From a virus, in IMG/VR virus record IMGVR_UViG_3300034092_000562, positions 1 through 28,515 of that record: a stretch of 28,515 nt of DNA; one strand, given 5' to 3'. Positions 1 through 6,457 of this stretch are shown here, piece by piece. Made by a program: the position numbers and the translations under genes. The notes under the pieces were generated by a model. That model did not search any database. It saw nothing but the letters and a program-made list of their open reading frames with translations, and was not told the DNA's origin. The first letter of the stretch is position 1. The number at the start of each line of letters is the position of its first letter.

Positions 1-398
1 ATACAGCCAAGGCAATCTCATCATTAGTTGCTGCATCTCAATCTAACCCATTGAATGGAGTAACAGCAGGTGCTGCAGGTATTGCTCAGTTCGCTACAGG
101 TATCATCCAGATTGCTACCAATGTTGCTAAGGCTAAGCAGATACTTACCTCAGGTGGTACTCCAACTTCAGGAGGTGGAGGCGGTGGTGCTAGTGCTAGT
201 GAGGGAGGAGGAGCTAATGTAGCACAGCAAGTACCTCAAGGTGCTCAGCTCTTTGGCTCAGCTAACACAGGCAATGTGATGAGTGCAGGAGGTGGTACAT
301 CTAACAGCTCTATGACCGTCACAGCTGTAGTATCTGAGACACAAATAACAAACGTACAGAATAAGATAACCAAAATAAACAAAAACGCTGAACTCTAA
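1..398 (+). CDS. Tail tape-measure protein, C-terminal part (5' end missing)
   Basis: The frame is open from the first base and continues upstream of the window, so the ATG-less stretch before position 51 is coding. About 131 residues are visible: an Ala/Gly-rich hydrophobic segment (around positions 60-150), a Gly/Ser linker (positions 165-230), and a polar end ending in KINKNAEL. This matches the C-terminal layout I know from Bacteroidetes phage tape measures. Joined to the gene starting at 27018, the codon split across the window edges becomes GAT and the frame stays open, giving a 631-residue protein. The protein would sit inside the tail tube, set its length and assist DNA passage. The stop overlaps the next start as TAATG. 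The circular join is inferred; the open frame is seen. Confidence 0.75.
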   Translation, partial: TAKAISSLVAASQSNPLNGVTAGAAGIAQFATGIIQIATNVAKAKQILTSGGTPTSGGGGGGASASEGGGANVAQQVPQGAQLFGSANTGNVMSAGGGTSNSSMTVTAVVSETQITNVQNKITKINKNAEL

Positions 399-835
399 TG
401 AACTCACTACAAGCAATCATCGACCACATTGAGCAGTTCTACAATAGCCATCTACAAGTAAAGAAAGTAGGTAGTGACTTTAAGGAACAGCTATTTAACT
501 TCGCTACTCAGGATGAGAAGTATCCTATCATTTTTATAGTGCCGGTAACTGTTAACCCTGCAGATAACACGTCAGAGTTTAACTTTGACATCTACTGCTT
601 TGACATCATCCAAAAGGATAGAGCTAACATCATCACAATCCTAAGCGATACACAACAGATACTCAATGACCTTTATGTTTACTTCACCTATAGCAATGAC
701 TATAGCTTTGATGTGATTGGTGTACCTAACTTCCAACCATTGAACAACGATCTACTTGACTACGCTGCAGGCTATGTCATGAACATCACATTAACGGTGA
801 ATGATTGGACCAACTGTGCTGTGCCTTTACAATAA
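398..835 (+). CDS. Conserved Bacteroidetes-phage tail protein, function unknown
   Basis: A 145-residue soluble protein with no signal peptide or membrane segment. The central stretch DIIQKDRANIITILSDTQQ and the end with an aromatic-rich beta segment are features I recall from a protein found directly after the tape measure in many Flavobacterium-type phages. Its size, acidic alpha/beta makeup and location fit a tail completion or terminator role, but no diagnostic motif proves this. It is translationally coupled to the tape measure (1-base overlap in TAATG) and ends just before a late promoter-like element, so it is probably the last gene of the tail operon that starts at 22717. Confidence 0.7.
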   Translation: MNSLQAIIDHIEQFYNSHLQVKKVGSDFKEQLFNFATQDEKYPIIFIVPVTVNPADNTSEFNFDIYCFDIIQKDRANIITILSDTQQILNDLYVYFTYSNDYSFDVIGVPNFQPLNNDLLDYAAGYVMNITLTVNDWTNCAVPLQ

Positions 836-864
836 ACATTTCGGAGGCTTAAAGTAATATAGGT
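835..864 (+). promoter_or_regulatory. Late promoter-like element, copy 1 (AACA-N16-TAATATAGGT)
   Basis: AACA at 835-838 and TAATATAGGT at 855-864, directly abutting the ATG at 865. The same arrangement recurs before four other transcription units in this window. It lies in the 29-base gap between two tail genes. If it is a promoter, the transcript would be leaderless or nearly so; a translation-initiation role is the alternative. Confidence 0.6.
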
Positions 865-1635
865 ATGAGTGCACCTAAATGGTGGGGAGATTGGAGGCCT
901 AACCTTACACCTCACACAGGAAATTTACAGCCAACTGACTTGCTAGAATGTACTTCTATAGTGGGTGGCTTACCTGTTAACACAGCCATTACAGGTGCTC
1001 AGATAATAGCAGCAGCATCGGGTGGTAGTGCAACCTGGGGAGGTATCACAGGAACACTATCTAGTCAAACAGATTTACAGACTGCCTTGAATGCTAAGCA
1101 AGATACGCTAGTAAGTGGTACTAACATCAAGACAATCAATGGTAACTCAATCTTAGGTAGTGGAGATTTAACTACTAACCCAAGGACATTAACTAGCATC
1201 AATGGTAGCAACCTAACAGGTAATACCAATCAAATAAGTGCATCCGTATTGATACCTGCAAATACGTTGGTAAGTAATAACACAATTTACATTAAAAATT
1301 TACTAACGAAAACCGCAGGTACAACTGCTTCAACTGCTAGAATTTATATAAACACTTCAAATACATTGAGTGGTGCAACACAAATTGCAACAGCTTCGGG
1401 GATGTCTGGTACAAATTACCACCAACGATTCGAACGAAACTTTTATTTTGACGGAACTAATTTATTTTGTTATTCTCCAAGTAATGGCGTGAGTTCGGAT
1501 TTAGTACAAGGTGCAATATCTCTTTATTCGTTTAACCCTGCGGTTAATCACTACTTAATTTTTGCAGTTCAAAATTCAACCACTACACCTGATAACCTTG
1601 GTCATAAACGCGTAATAGTACAGATATATGATTAA
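865..1635 (+). CDS. Tail fibre / receptor-binding protein
   Basis: A 256-residue protein with a short N-terminal attachment region (KWWGDWRPNLTPHTGNLQPT) and a fibre repeat at about residues 63-103. The repeat holds the LNAKQDTLVSGTNIKTING motif common in phage tail fibres and appendage proteins. A beta-rich C-terminal domain follows from about residue 120. The family is trimeric and binds the host surface at the tail tip. Bases from about 1228 to 1627 are visibly richer in A+T and use different codons from the N-terminal third, as expected if the receptor-binding tip was exchanged by recombination. It starts right after a late promoter-like element, and its stop overlaps the start of the next small gene. 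Confidence 0.75.
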   Translation: MSAPKWWGDWRPNLTPHTGNLQPTDLLECTSIVGGLPVNTAITGAQIIAAASGGSATWGGITGTLSSQTDLQTALNAKQDTLVSGTNIKTINGNSILGSGDLTTNPRTLTSINGSNLTGNTNQISASVLIPANTLVSNNTIYIKNLLTKTAGTTASTARIYINTSNTLSGATQIATASGMSGTNYHQRFERNFYFDGTNLFCYSPSNGVSSDLVQGAISLYSFNPAVNHYLIFAVQNSTTTPDNLGHKRVIVQIYD

Positions 1636-1771
1636 TATAAACGGAATAGAGTACACAATTACAGGACCTATTGAGGTGATTAGTGATACTCAGCTGCATG
1701 TAGAAACTGATAAGGGTATCATTCTAGTAGATGATACAATGGAAATATATAAAGAATTAACTAATGGCTAG
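1628..1771 (+). CDS. Small hypothetical protein (47 aa)
   Basis: ATG at 1628 lies inside the last codons of the tail fibre gene (8-base overlap) and its TAG overlaps the next start at 1764 (8-base overlap). Such tight overlaps on both sides support a real gene although it is short. The product begins MINING and is predicted to be mainly beta strand, with no membrane segment or known motif. Its position between the fibre and another small tail-region gene suggests a minor structural or fibre-assembly role, which is a guess. Confidence 0.55.
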   Translation: MININGIEYTITGPIEVISDTQLHVETDKGIILVDDTMEIYKELTNG

Positions 1772-2216
1772 ATACGCAAACACAGGGGAGTTCAATGTGC
1801 TATATCCTACACGTAGGAGAATGGCTACAATCCTAAAAAGAATAATCAGGAATGATGTTGTGGATGGTGAGGGTACACTTGTAGAAAGTATCCGTATCAA
1901 TGCCAAGATAACAGGCTTCCAAAAGTTAGAGATACAAATAGTAGCAATGTACTACTTTATATTCCTGAACAATGGTGCGTTTCTTTGGAATGGTGGAGTG
2001 ATCACCCCTAGAGATTTCGTTGCACAATTTACTGAGGAGCTAAACGCTGCAGGTATCACAGCAGAAATCTATAGACAGTACACTGAATGGTTAACTAAAA
2101 AATATCCATTGGTAGAGGCTGTTGAGGTGCTTGAGAAACAGCAGAAAATTGTGTACACATTTGAGGCAGTTGACCCACCTCCAGGCTTCACTCCAGGGTT
2201 CCCATTAGATGTCTAA
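1764..2216 (+). CDS. Conserved hypothetical phage protein (150 aa)
   Basis: Begins MARYANTGEF and has a basic N-terminal third (YPTRRRMATILKRIIRN), a hydrophobic middle segment (IQIVAMYYFIFLNNGAFLW, too polar in context to call a membrane span) and a Pro-rich end (DPPPGFTPGFP). I do not recognise a family. It belongs to the late unit that starts at 865 and is its last gene. Its 3' end overlaps by 12 bases the 3' end of the convergent gene on the minus strand, with no clear terminator between them. A minor tail or fibre-associated role is possible from position only. Confidence 0.6.
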   Translation: MARYANTGEFNVLYPTRRRMATILKRIIRNDVVDGEGTLVESIRINAKITGFQKLEIQIVAMYYFIFLNNGAFLWNGGVITPRDFVAQFTEELNAAGITAEIYRQYTEWLTKKYPLVEAVEVLEKQQKIVYTFEAVDPPPGFTPGFPLDV

Positions 2217-2945
2217 CTCTTTTTTCATAGACAAGATATTGAAAACATAAACGAGTGGTAGGACACCTATCTTATCACTCTTAGTTATGTCCCCATTAGT
2301 CAAGCCATAGATGGTTTGCTCCCATGACCACTTTACTTGAGTTTGCTCTTTCTCAATTTCTTTAATTTCCTCAGGGTCCATGTTAGCTTTCTCTTCATCA
2401 GTGAGTGGAGTATCTAGATCACCGGTAAATAAGTTTTCATAGGTCTTAAGAAAGTTATCCCTGAACTTCAGGAACTCATGTATTATTCCATACACATCTG
2501 TAATAGGTAGGTCATGAAATTTCTCAGCTCTAATGTTGCAGTCAAAGTCATAAGGCTCCATGATTTCATCACCCCATTCATTCACTTTAGTTTGCCGGTA
2601 CAGGATAGCACATACCTTATCAAGATTTGTGATGTAGTTATTGCTAAAGAAATAGTCAAGGTCAATGTACTCGTATAAAGTTAGCTTACTGAATGGCTTA
2701 AGAGTCAACCCTAGCACTTCATGCTTGTATCTTTTGGATGGCTCAGAGGTACACCATCTAGACTCGTTAACAAGTTCTGCTAACTCATCCACGTCAAGGT
2801 CCTCAATCACATCAATAGGCTCATCCGATAAAATAGAGAGAGCCTCACTGTTGTAGTGGTAGGCTCCCTGTTCTCTATCTATTTGACTAAACTCAATGAA
2901 CTGCTCAAGCGTTACTTGGCTCCACTGCTTCGGTAGCTTGATCAT
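2205..2945 (-). CDS. Tail assembly chaperone-like protein 2 (246 aa)
   Basis: An acidic, mostly helical soluble protein. Its N-terminal pattern (VTLEQFIEFSQI, then DLDVDELAELVNES) and middle section (LTLYEYIDLDYFF, NLDKVCAILYRQTK) follow the same order as those of the upstream minus-strand gene, so the two appear to be paralogs. It starts 41 bases before the end of that gene, in the +1 frame relative to it. Paired overlapping genes of this kind, normally just before the tape measure, are tail assembly chaperones in siphophages. Here they are inverted and placed between fibre and capsid genes. The chaperone role is inferred from pairing and composition only. Confidence 0.5.
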   Translation of the reverse strand: MIKLPKQWSQVTLEQFIEFSQIDREQGAYHYNSEALSILSDEPIDVIEDLDVDELAELVNESRWCTSEPSKRYKHEVLGLTLKPFSKLTLYEYIDLDYFFSNNYITNLDKVCAILYRQTKVNEWGDEIMEPYDFDCNIRAEKFHDLPITDVYGIIHEFLKFRDNFLKTYENLFTGDLDTPLTDEEKANMDPEEIKEIEKEQTQVKWSWEQTIYGLTNGDITKSDKIGVLPLVYVFNILSMKKELDI

Positions 2946-3453
2946 TAGCTTGTTGTCCTATTTTCTGTGCGATAAACATCATATATGGAATGGAGATAGC
3001 AGCATTCAATTTACGGATGAGCTTTGCTTTCTGCTTGATATGTGCATCGGTGTAGTGCTCAGTGGGTGTAAGGTCCTCACGTTTGAACATGATGGCTAGC
3101 ATCTCAGAGATATATCCTTTCTCTTTTCTTAGTGCTACTTTCTCAATCATCTTAGTATCACGTACAGTTAACTTCATTTGTGCCTTGTAGATGTAGCCCT
3201 CAATCTCTAGCTCTTCTACTACCGGGTACTCTTTGCGTTCTGCTGAGTTAAATTCTTTGACCATCCCTACAAAATCAGCCACATCATAGTCCCAAAACTC
3301 AGACTCAGGGATGCCAAGGTAAGCAAACACCTGGAGGTGCTTATCAATGGGGTCAAGTTCCTGATTGTTATTGATTTCAGTAATGACTTCGAACTGCTCA
3401 ATGGTGAGCTCTTCAAGTTGGTTAGGAATTTCCCTGTTTAAGATAGTTATCAT
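2905..3453 (-). CDS. Tail assembly chaperone-like protein 1 (182 aa)
   Basis: Starts at the ATG at 3453 (MITILNREIPN). The frame can be extended to a TTG at 3471, but that codon lies within a TATATTTG promoter box, so the ATG is preferred. The product is charged and helical, with LTIEQFEVITEI near the N-terminus, an acidic DYDVADFVGMVKEFN segment and a C-terminal helix with an Ala/Gln/Glu-rich tail. It resembles the following gene in layout, which suggests an old tandem duplication. The overlap has no visible slippery heptamer, so coupling through the ATGATC restart is more likely than programmed frameshifting. Confidence 0.5.
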   Translation of the reverse strand: MITILNREIPNQLEELTIEQFEVITEINNNQELDPIDKHLQVFAYLGIPESEFWDYDVADFVGMVKEFNSAERKEYPVVEELEIEGYIYKAQMKLTVRDTKMIEKVALRKEKGYISEMLAIMFKREDLTPTEHYTDAHIKQKAKLIRKLNAAISIPYMMFIAQKIGQQANDQATEAVEPSNA

Positions 3454-3465
3454 AGTTAATTTTTT

Positions 3466-3495
3466 GAACAAATATACGTTTTTTTTAATATAGGT
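3466..3495 (+). promoter_or_regulatory. Late promoter-like element, copy 2 (GAACA-N15-TAATATAGGT)
   Basis: GAACA at 3466-3470 and an exact TAATATAGGT at 3486-3495, two bases before the ATG at 3498. The spacer is one base shorter than in the other four copies. It starts the capsid unit and is divergent from the minus-strand chaperone-like genes. Confidence 0.6.
3469..3476 (-). promoter_or_regulatory. Host-type -7 box for the minus-strand gene pair (TATATTTG)
   Basis: Read on the minus strand, 3476-3469 is TATATTTG, an exact match to the Bacteroidetes TAnnTTTG element, about 16 bases upstream of the ATG at 3453. No good TTTG -33 element is visible upstream. The box overlaps the spacer of the divergent late element on the plus strand, so the two promoters may compete. 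Confidence 0.45.
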
Positions 3496-3497
3496 AG

Positions 3498-4478
3498 ATG
3501 GCTAAAAAAGATATCCCTACTTACAAAATTACTATTGACCCTGAATACGCTGAAAACGGACAGGACTTAGGCATTGAACAGATAGCATTCACATCCAATC
3601 CTGCCATTAAGGTCAAAGGGATGGCATTCAATTCTCAAGCTAAGGCTTTATTCTTTACGGATGAGCTCAAATATAGAGTAACTGCACCTGCTTTGATACC
3701 TATGGAGATATACCGCTTTGATGAGGATACAGATGAGGAGTACAATGTCAAGTTTACCAAAGAGGAGATTGAGAAAATTCATGGTAAATTCATGCAGCAG
3801 ATGGTCAACCGAGACCTATTTAACCTGGAGCATGACCAATCTCAGACCGTTCCTGCCTATGTACTTGAGGCATGGATAGTAGACAACCCAAAAGAGGATA
3901 AGGCATACTCATCATTCGGCATTGAAGTGCCTGAGGGTACGCTAATGGTGACTGCTCAGGTAACTGATAAGGAATACTATGCTGAGCTTGTAGCACAGGA
4001 GCAGATAGGTTTCTCTATTGAGGGATACTTAGGCATGAAATTAAACGAGCAAAAACAATCCCAAAATAAAACAAAAATGAATGAGTTAATGTTGCCAGAT
4101 GGCGAGCACATCATCAACGAAAAAATCTATATCATCAAAGATGGTAAAGTAGTTGAAGTAAAAGATGTTGAGAAAGTAGAGGCTTCTGAGGAAGTAGCTC
4201 TAGAAGACACTGTAGTTGAAGAGGAAGTAACAGCAGAAATTCCTGCAGAGGAAACAACAATGGCAGTAGACCCTGTAGCTGATGCAGAGGCTATCCTTGC
4301 TATAGTTAAGCCTGCAATGGATGAGCAAATGAATGCTTTACTTGCTATGATTGCTGACCTTAAAAATCAATTAGAGGAAGTTCTATCTGTAGAGGTAGAG
4401 GATGAGGAGATGGCTGAGGCTGTGACTTTAAGTGCACAACAAAAACTAAGTAACTTTGTAAAATTTAATAATAAATAA
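3498..4478 (+). CDS. XkdF-type prohead protease fused to scaffold
   Basis: A 326-residue protein. Residues 5-182 match the XkdF-type phage serine protease fold: YKITIDPEY, a likely catalytic His at 112 (LEHDQ), EAWIVDNP, and a likely Ser at 173 in GFSIEGYLG. Residues 194-326 form a very acidic region with a predicted coiled coil (about 263-310), typical of capsid scaffolds. The gene sits directly before the major capsid gene (1-base gap), where protease and scaffold are normally found. The protease would cut the scaffold and capsid N-termini during prohead maturation. An internal in-frame ATG at 4077 could give a free scaffold. Catalytic assignments follow family knowledge, not tests. Confidence 0.75.
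   Translation: MAKKDIPTYKITIDPEYAENGQDLGIEQIAFTSNPAIKVKGMAFNSQAKALFFTDELKYRVTAPALIPMEIYRFDEDTDEEYNVKFTKEEIEKIHGKFMQQMVNRDLFNLEHDQSQTVPAYVLEAWIVDNPKEDKAYSSFGIEVPEGTLMVTAQVTDKEYYAELVAQEQIGFSIEGYLGMKLNEQKQSQNKTKMNELMLPDGEHIINEKIYIIKDGKVVEVKDVEKVEASEEVALEDTVVEEEVTAEIPAEETTMAVDPVADAEAILAIVKPAMDEQMNALLAMIADLKNQLEEVLSVEVEDEEMAEAVTLSAQQKLSNFVKFNNK
4077..4478 (+). CDS. Possible internal start: scaffold-only product (133 aa)
   Basis: The in-frame ATG at 4077 (residue 194 of the long protein) follows an A-rich leader (AATAAAACAAAA), which resembles the initiation regions of other genes in this phage. It falls exactly at the boundary between the protease domain and the acidic coiled-coil scaffold. Lambda (C/Nu3) makes its scaffold in the same nested way. 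The nested product is inferred from the leader and the domain boundary only. Confidence 0.4.
   Translation: MNELMLPDGEHIINEKIYIIKDGKVVEVKDVEKVEASEEVALEDTVVEEEVTAEIPAEETTMAVDPVADAEAILAIVKPAMDEQMNALLAMIADLKNQLEEVLSVEVEDEEMAEAVTLSAQQKLSNFVKFNNK
4427..4458 (+). promoter_or_regulatory. Possible host-type promoter for the major capsid gene
   Basis: TAACTTTG at 4451-4458 fits TAnnTTTG, with TTTA at 4427-4430 twenty bases upstream, near the TTTG consensus. It lies in the 3' end of the scaffold coding sequence, 21 bases before the capsid start. It could boost capsid expression, but the match may be a coincidence of coding sequence. Confidence 0.3.
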
Positions 4479-4479
4479 A

Positions 4480-5415
4480 ATGCGTAAATTAAGATTTGAT
4501 TTAAACGTTCTGCCAAGTGCAGAATTAACCCCTAACGCTGAGGCATTCTATGCTCAAGCATATTTAGGCAGTACTGAGATTACAGATAACTTCCGTACTC
4601 TACCAGGTATCAAGTACAAGACTAAAATTGGTACTGTTACTTTTGGTAATGACTTATTGGCTATATCACCATGTAACTTCCCTAACGTTAACACTGACCA
4701 ATTAAGCTCACATGAAGTAGACGTATGTGCTCTTTCTGCTATGGCTCAGGTTTGTCAGTTTGACCTTGAGCAATCATTTGTATCTTTACAGATGGCAGCA
4801 GGATCTAATGGTGATTTTTCTGTAGCTAACTTCTTTAACTTCTATTGGTCAGAAATGGCAAATGCTGTTAACGGACAAATTGAGCAATTAAGATGGCAAG
4901 GTAACACCCTAAGCGGTAACCCACAACTTGCTTTATGTGATGGTTATGAGAAAGGATTTAGTGCAGTTGGTTCAGGTATTATACCTTACACTATGACTGG
5001 TGGTGCAACCCCTACATTTGCACAGTTATTAGCTGATATTGAAGGTGCTTTTGCTTTGGTTCCTGCAGCTATCGCTTCCCGAACTGCTGATTTGCGTATC
5101 TATTTACCAACACAATTAGTAAATATCTACCGATTAGGAGTGGCTTCAGGTAACACTAACGCATATATCACTCAAGATTTGGCGTTAACTTACTTAGGTA
5201 TCAAAATTGTTCTTTGCCCAGGAATGAGTAACAACAAAATTGTTATCACTTTGAAAGACAATTTAATCTTTGCCTTTGATGGTGAGGGAGATCCATCTGA
5301 CTTACGTGCAGTGAACTTAGCTGATACTGTTGCTGAGCCGGTTATCCGTACTCGTGCTAACATGAAAGTTGGTTTTAGCTTTGTTAATCCAGGTGATATC
5401 GTTTTTGGATCATAA
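4480..5415 (+). CDS. Major capsid protein
   Basis: A 311-residue protein that forms the icosahedral shell. It lies directly after the protease/scaffold gene and before a strong terminator, which is the usual arrangement for the highly expressed capsid gene. It has no membrane or signal segment, alternates beta-rich stretches with an Ala/Gln-rich long helix region, and ends in an RTRANMKVGFSFVNPGDIVF segment. The leader AATAAATAAA before ATG is a good Bacteroidetes initiation region. I assign an HK97-type fold from family resemblance and context, without a motif that proves it. The N-terminus shows no obvious long delta domain, consistent with scaffold supplied by the preceding gene. Confidence 0.75.
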   Translation: MRKLRFDLNVLPSAELTPNAEAFYAQAYLGSTEITDNFRTLPGIKYKTKIGTVTFGNDLLAISPCNFPNVNTDQLSSHEVDVCALSAMAQVCQFDLEQSFVSLQMAAGSNGDFSVANFFNFYWSEMANAVNGQIEQLRWQGNTLSGNPQLALCDGYEKGFSAVGSGIIPYTMTGGATPTFAQLLADIEGAFALVPAAIASRTADLRIYLPTQLVNIYRLGVASGNTNAYITQDLALTYLGIKIVLCPGMSNNKIVITLKDNLIFAFDGEGDPSDLRAVNLADTVAEPVIRTRANMKVGFSFVNPGDIVFGS

Positions 5416-5426
5416 TAATTAACTCA

Positions 5427-5450
5427 TAGAGGGGAGGTAACTCCCCTTTA
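5427..5450 (+). terminator. Rho-independent terminator after the capsid gene
   Basis: GGGGAG-GTAA-CTCCCC (5431-5446), extended outward by A-T and G-T pairs to about ten base pairs, ends in CCCCTTTA. The T-run is short, so it is probably leaky and lets some transcription reach the next gene. Confidence 0.7.
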
Positions 5451-5467
5451 TATAATACTTTTACACA

Positions 5468-6019
5468 ATGGCTACATGTCAATCATTAGAGACTATCGTA
5501 AAACCATGCGAGAACAACATTGGTGGTATCTATGGTGTTTGGATTAATACACAGGATGAAATAGATTTTATCACTCCTACTGACCCATCTACAGTAAGTG
5601 GTACAGGTGCCTGGCAAATTACAGGTATCACATTAAATTCACCTGGAGATGCATTCCAACCATTTGAGGTACGCCGAAACACATCCAACTACACAGAGGA
5701 TAGCACTATTGACCTAGTTAATGGTAGCTCTTTTGTAACTCAAACAATCAATTTAGTATTCCACAGAAGAGATGCTGATAAGTCACGTGCTATTAAAATC
5801 CTAGGAACAGGACAGCAATTCTTAGTAGCTATCATCTTAGATGCTAATGGCTTATATTGGTACTTCCCATACTTGCAGTTATCTGCTACAGGTGAGGGTT
5901 CAGGTACAGCTAGAGCTGATGGTTCAAAATATACAGTAACATTGGTTGCTGAGAACCCTTACTTAGCTTACAACATTGATATGACAGCTGGAGCACTTGC
6001 TGCAATCGGAGTACAATAA
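5468..6019 (+). CDS. Probable major tail (tube) protein
   Basis: A 183-residue beta-rich protein with no signal peptide. It sits between the capsid and portal genes, flanked by terminators on both sides (5427-5450 and 6042-6070). Such isolation is typical of highly expressed virion proteins. The C-terminal half (FLVAIILDANGLYWYFPYLQ, then YTVTLVAENPYLAYNID) resembles tail tube subunits of Bacteroidetes siphophages, which stack as hexameric rings around the tape measure. No catalytic motif is visible. A capsid decoration protein is the main alternative. The leader ATAATACTTTTACACA before ATG contains a TACTTTTA box near the host promoter consensus. Confidence 0.55.
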   Translation: MATCQSLETIVKPCENNIGGIYGVWINTQDEIDFITPTDPSTVSGTGAWQITGITLNSPGDAFQPFEVRRNTSNYTEDSTIDLVNGSSFVTQTINLVFHRRDADKSRAIKILGTGQQFLVAIILDANGLYWYFPYLQLSATGEGSGTARADGSKYTVTLVAENPYLAYNIDMTAGALAAIGVQ

Positions 6020-6041
6020 GCAATTCTACCTCTCTATATTT

Positions 6042-6070
6042 AAGCCCTGCTGTAATGGTAGGGCTTTTTT
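6042..6070 (+). terminator. Rho-independent terminator
   Basis: AAGCCCT (6042-6048) pairs with AGGGCTT (6060-6066), with two further pairs inside and a TTTTTT tail. It closes the tail tube gene and lies 25 bases before late element copy 3. Confidence 0.85.
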
Positions 6071-6074
6071 TATG

Positions 6075-6104
6075 AACATTTGACAAAGCTAAATTAATAT
6101 AGGT
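6075..6104 (+). promoter_or_regulatory. Late promoter-like element, copy 3 (AACA-N16-TAATATAGGT)
   Basis: AACA at 6075-6078 and exact TAATATAGGT at 6095-6104, abutting the GTG start at 6105. It lies directly after a terminator, where a new promoter would be expected, which argues for a transcriptional role. Confidence 0.65.
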
Positions 6105-6455
6105 GTGATTTACTTAGATCAAGGTGTTATTAATCAGTTTGTATTGACTCTTTCAGAGGTCACTACGGTTACTACACCACACTATTTATTTGTATTCACC
6201 AATGAAATGAATACTACTAGCACACCAAAGCTATTCACATCCGCTGATACAAGTGCATGGCCTGAAAGATACAACCTGTTTACTCTAGATGAGCCAACGG
6301 ATATCATACTAATTAAAGGGCAGTACACTTATCAGGTATATGAAAGCTCAACACCATTCGTTTTGCCTCTTACAATAGCACAGACTACAGGTGTAGTCAT
6401 TGAAGAGGGGAGAATGGTTGTAAGTGGTCCTGCAGGAACTTCAATATACGATTAA
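6105..6455 (+). CDS. Small conserved structural-region protein (116 aa, GTG start)
   Basis: A GTG start right after the TAATATAGGT element. The product begins MIYLDQGVINQFVLTLSE and is predicted to be almost all beta strand, with no membrane span. I recall similar short beta proteins upstream of portal genes or in tail regions of Flavobacterium-type phages, all without known function. It opens the unit that carries portal, connector and lysis genes. A small head decoration or connector role fits the place but is not shown by any motif. Confidence 0.6.
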   Translation: MIYLDQGVINQFVLTLSEVTTVTTPHYLFVFTNEMNTTSTPKLFTSADTSAWPERYNLFTLDEPTDIILIKGQYTYQVYESSTPFVLPLTIAQTTGVVIEEGRMVVSGPAGTSIYD

Positions 6456-6457
6456 CT

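Noticed and set aside
2905-2945. Programmed frameshift between the two minus-strand genes, as in lambda G/GT
   Set aside because: No slippery heptamer is visible in the overlap, the frame change needed is +1, and the second gene has its own ATG.
2665-3099. Plus-strand open frames within the minus-strand gene pair
   Set aside because: Ser-rich and Cys-rich translations without overlaps to neighbours; shadows of the minus-strand genes.
3454-3471. TTG start at 3471 for the first minus-strand gene
   Set aside because: The TTG is part of the TATATTTG promoter box; the ATG at 3453 is a better start.
5437-5440. Iteron or operator at the GGGGAG-GTAA-CTCCCC palindrome
   Set aside because: Single copy directly after the capsid stop with a T-rich end; a terminator explains it.
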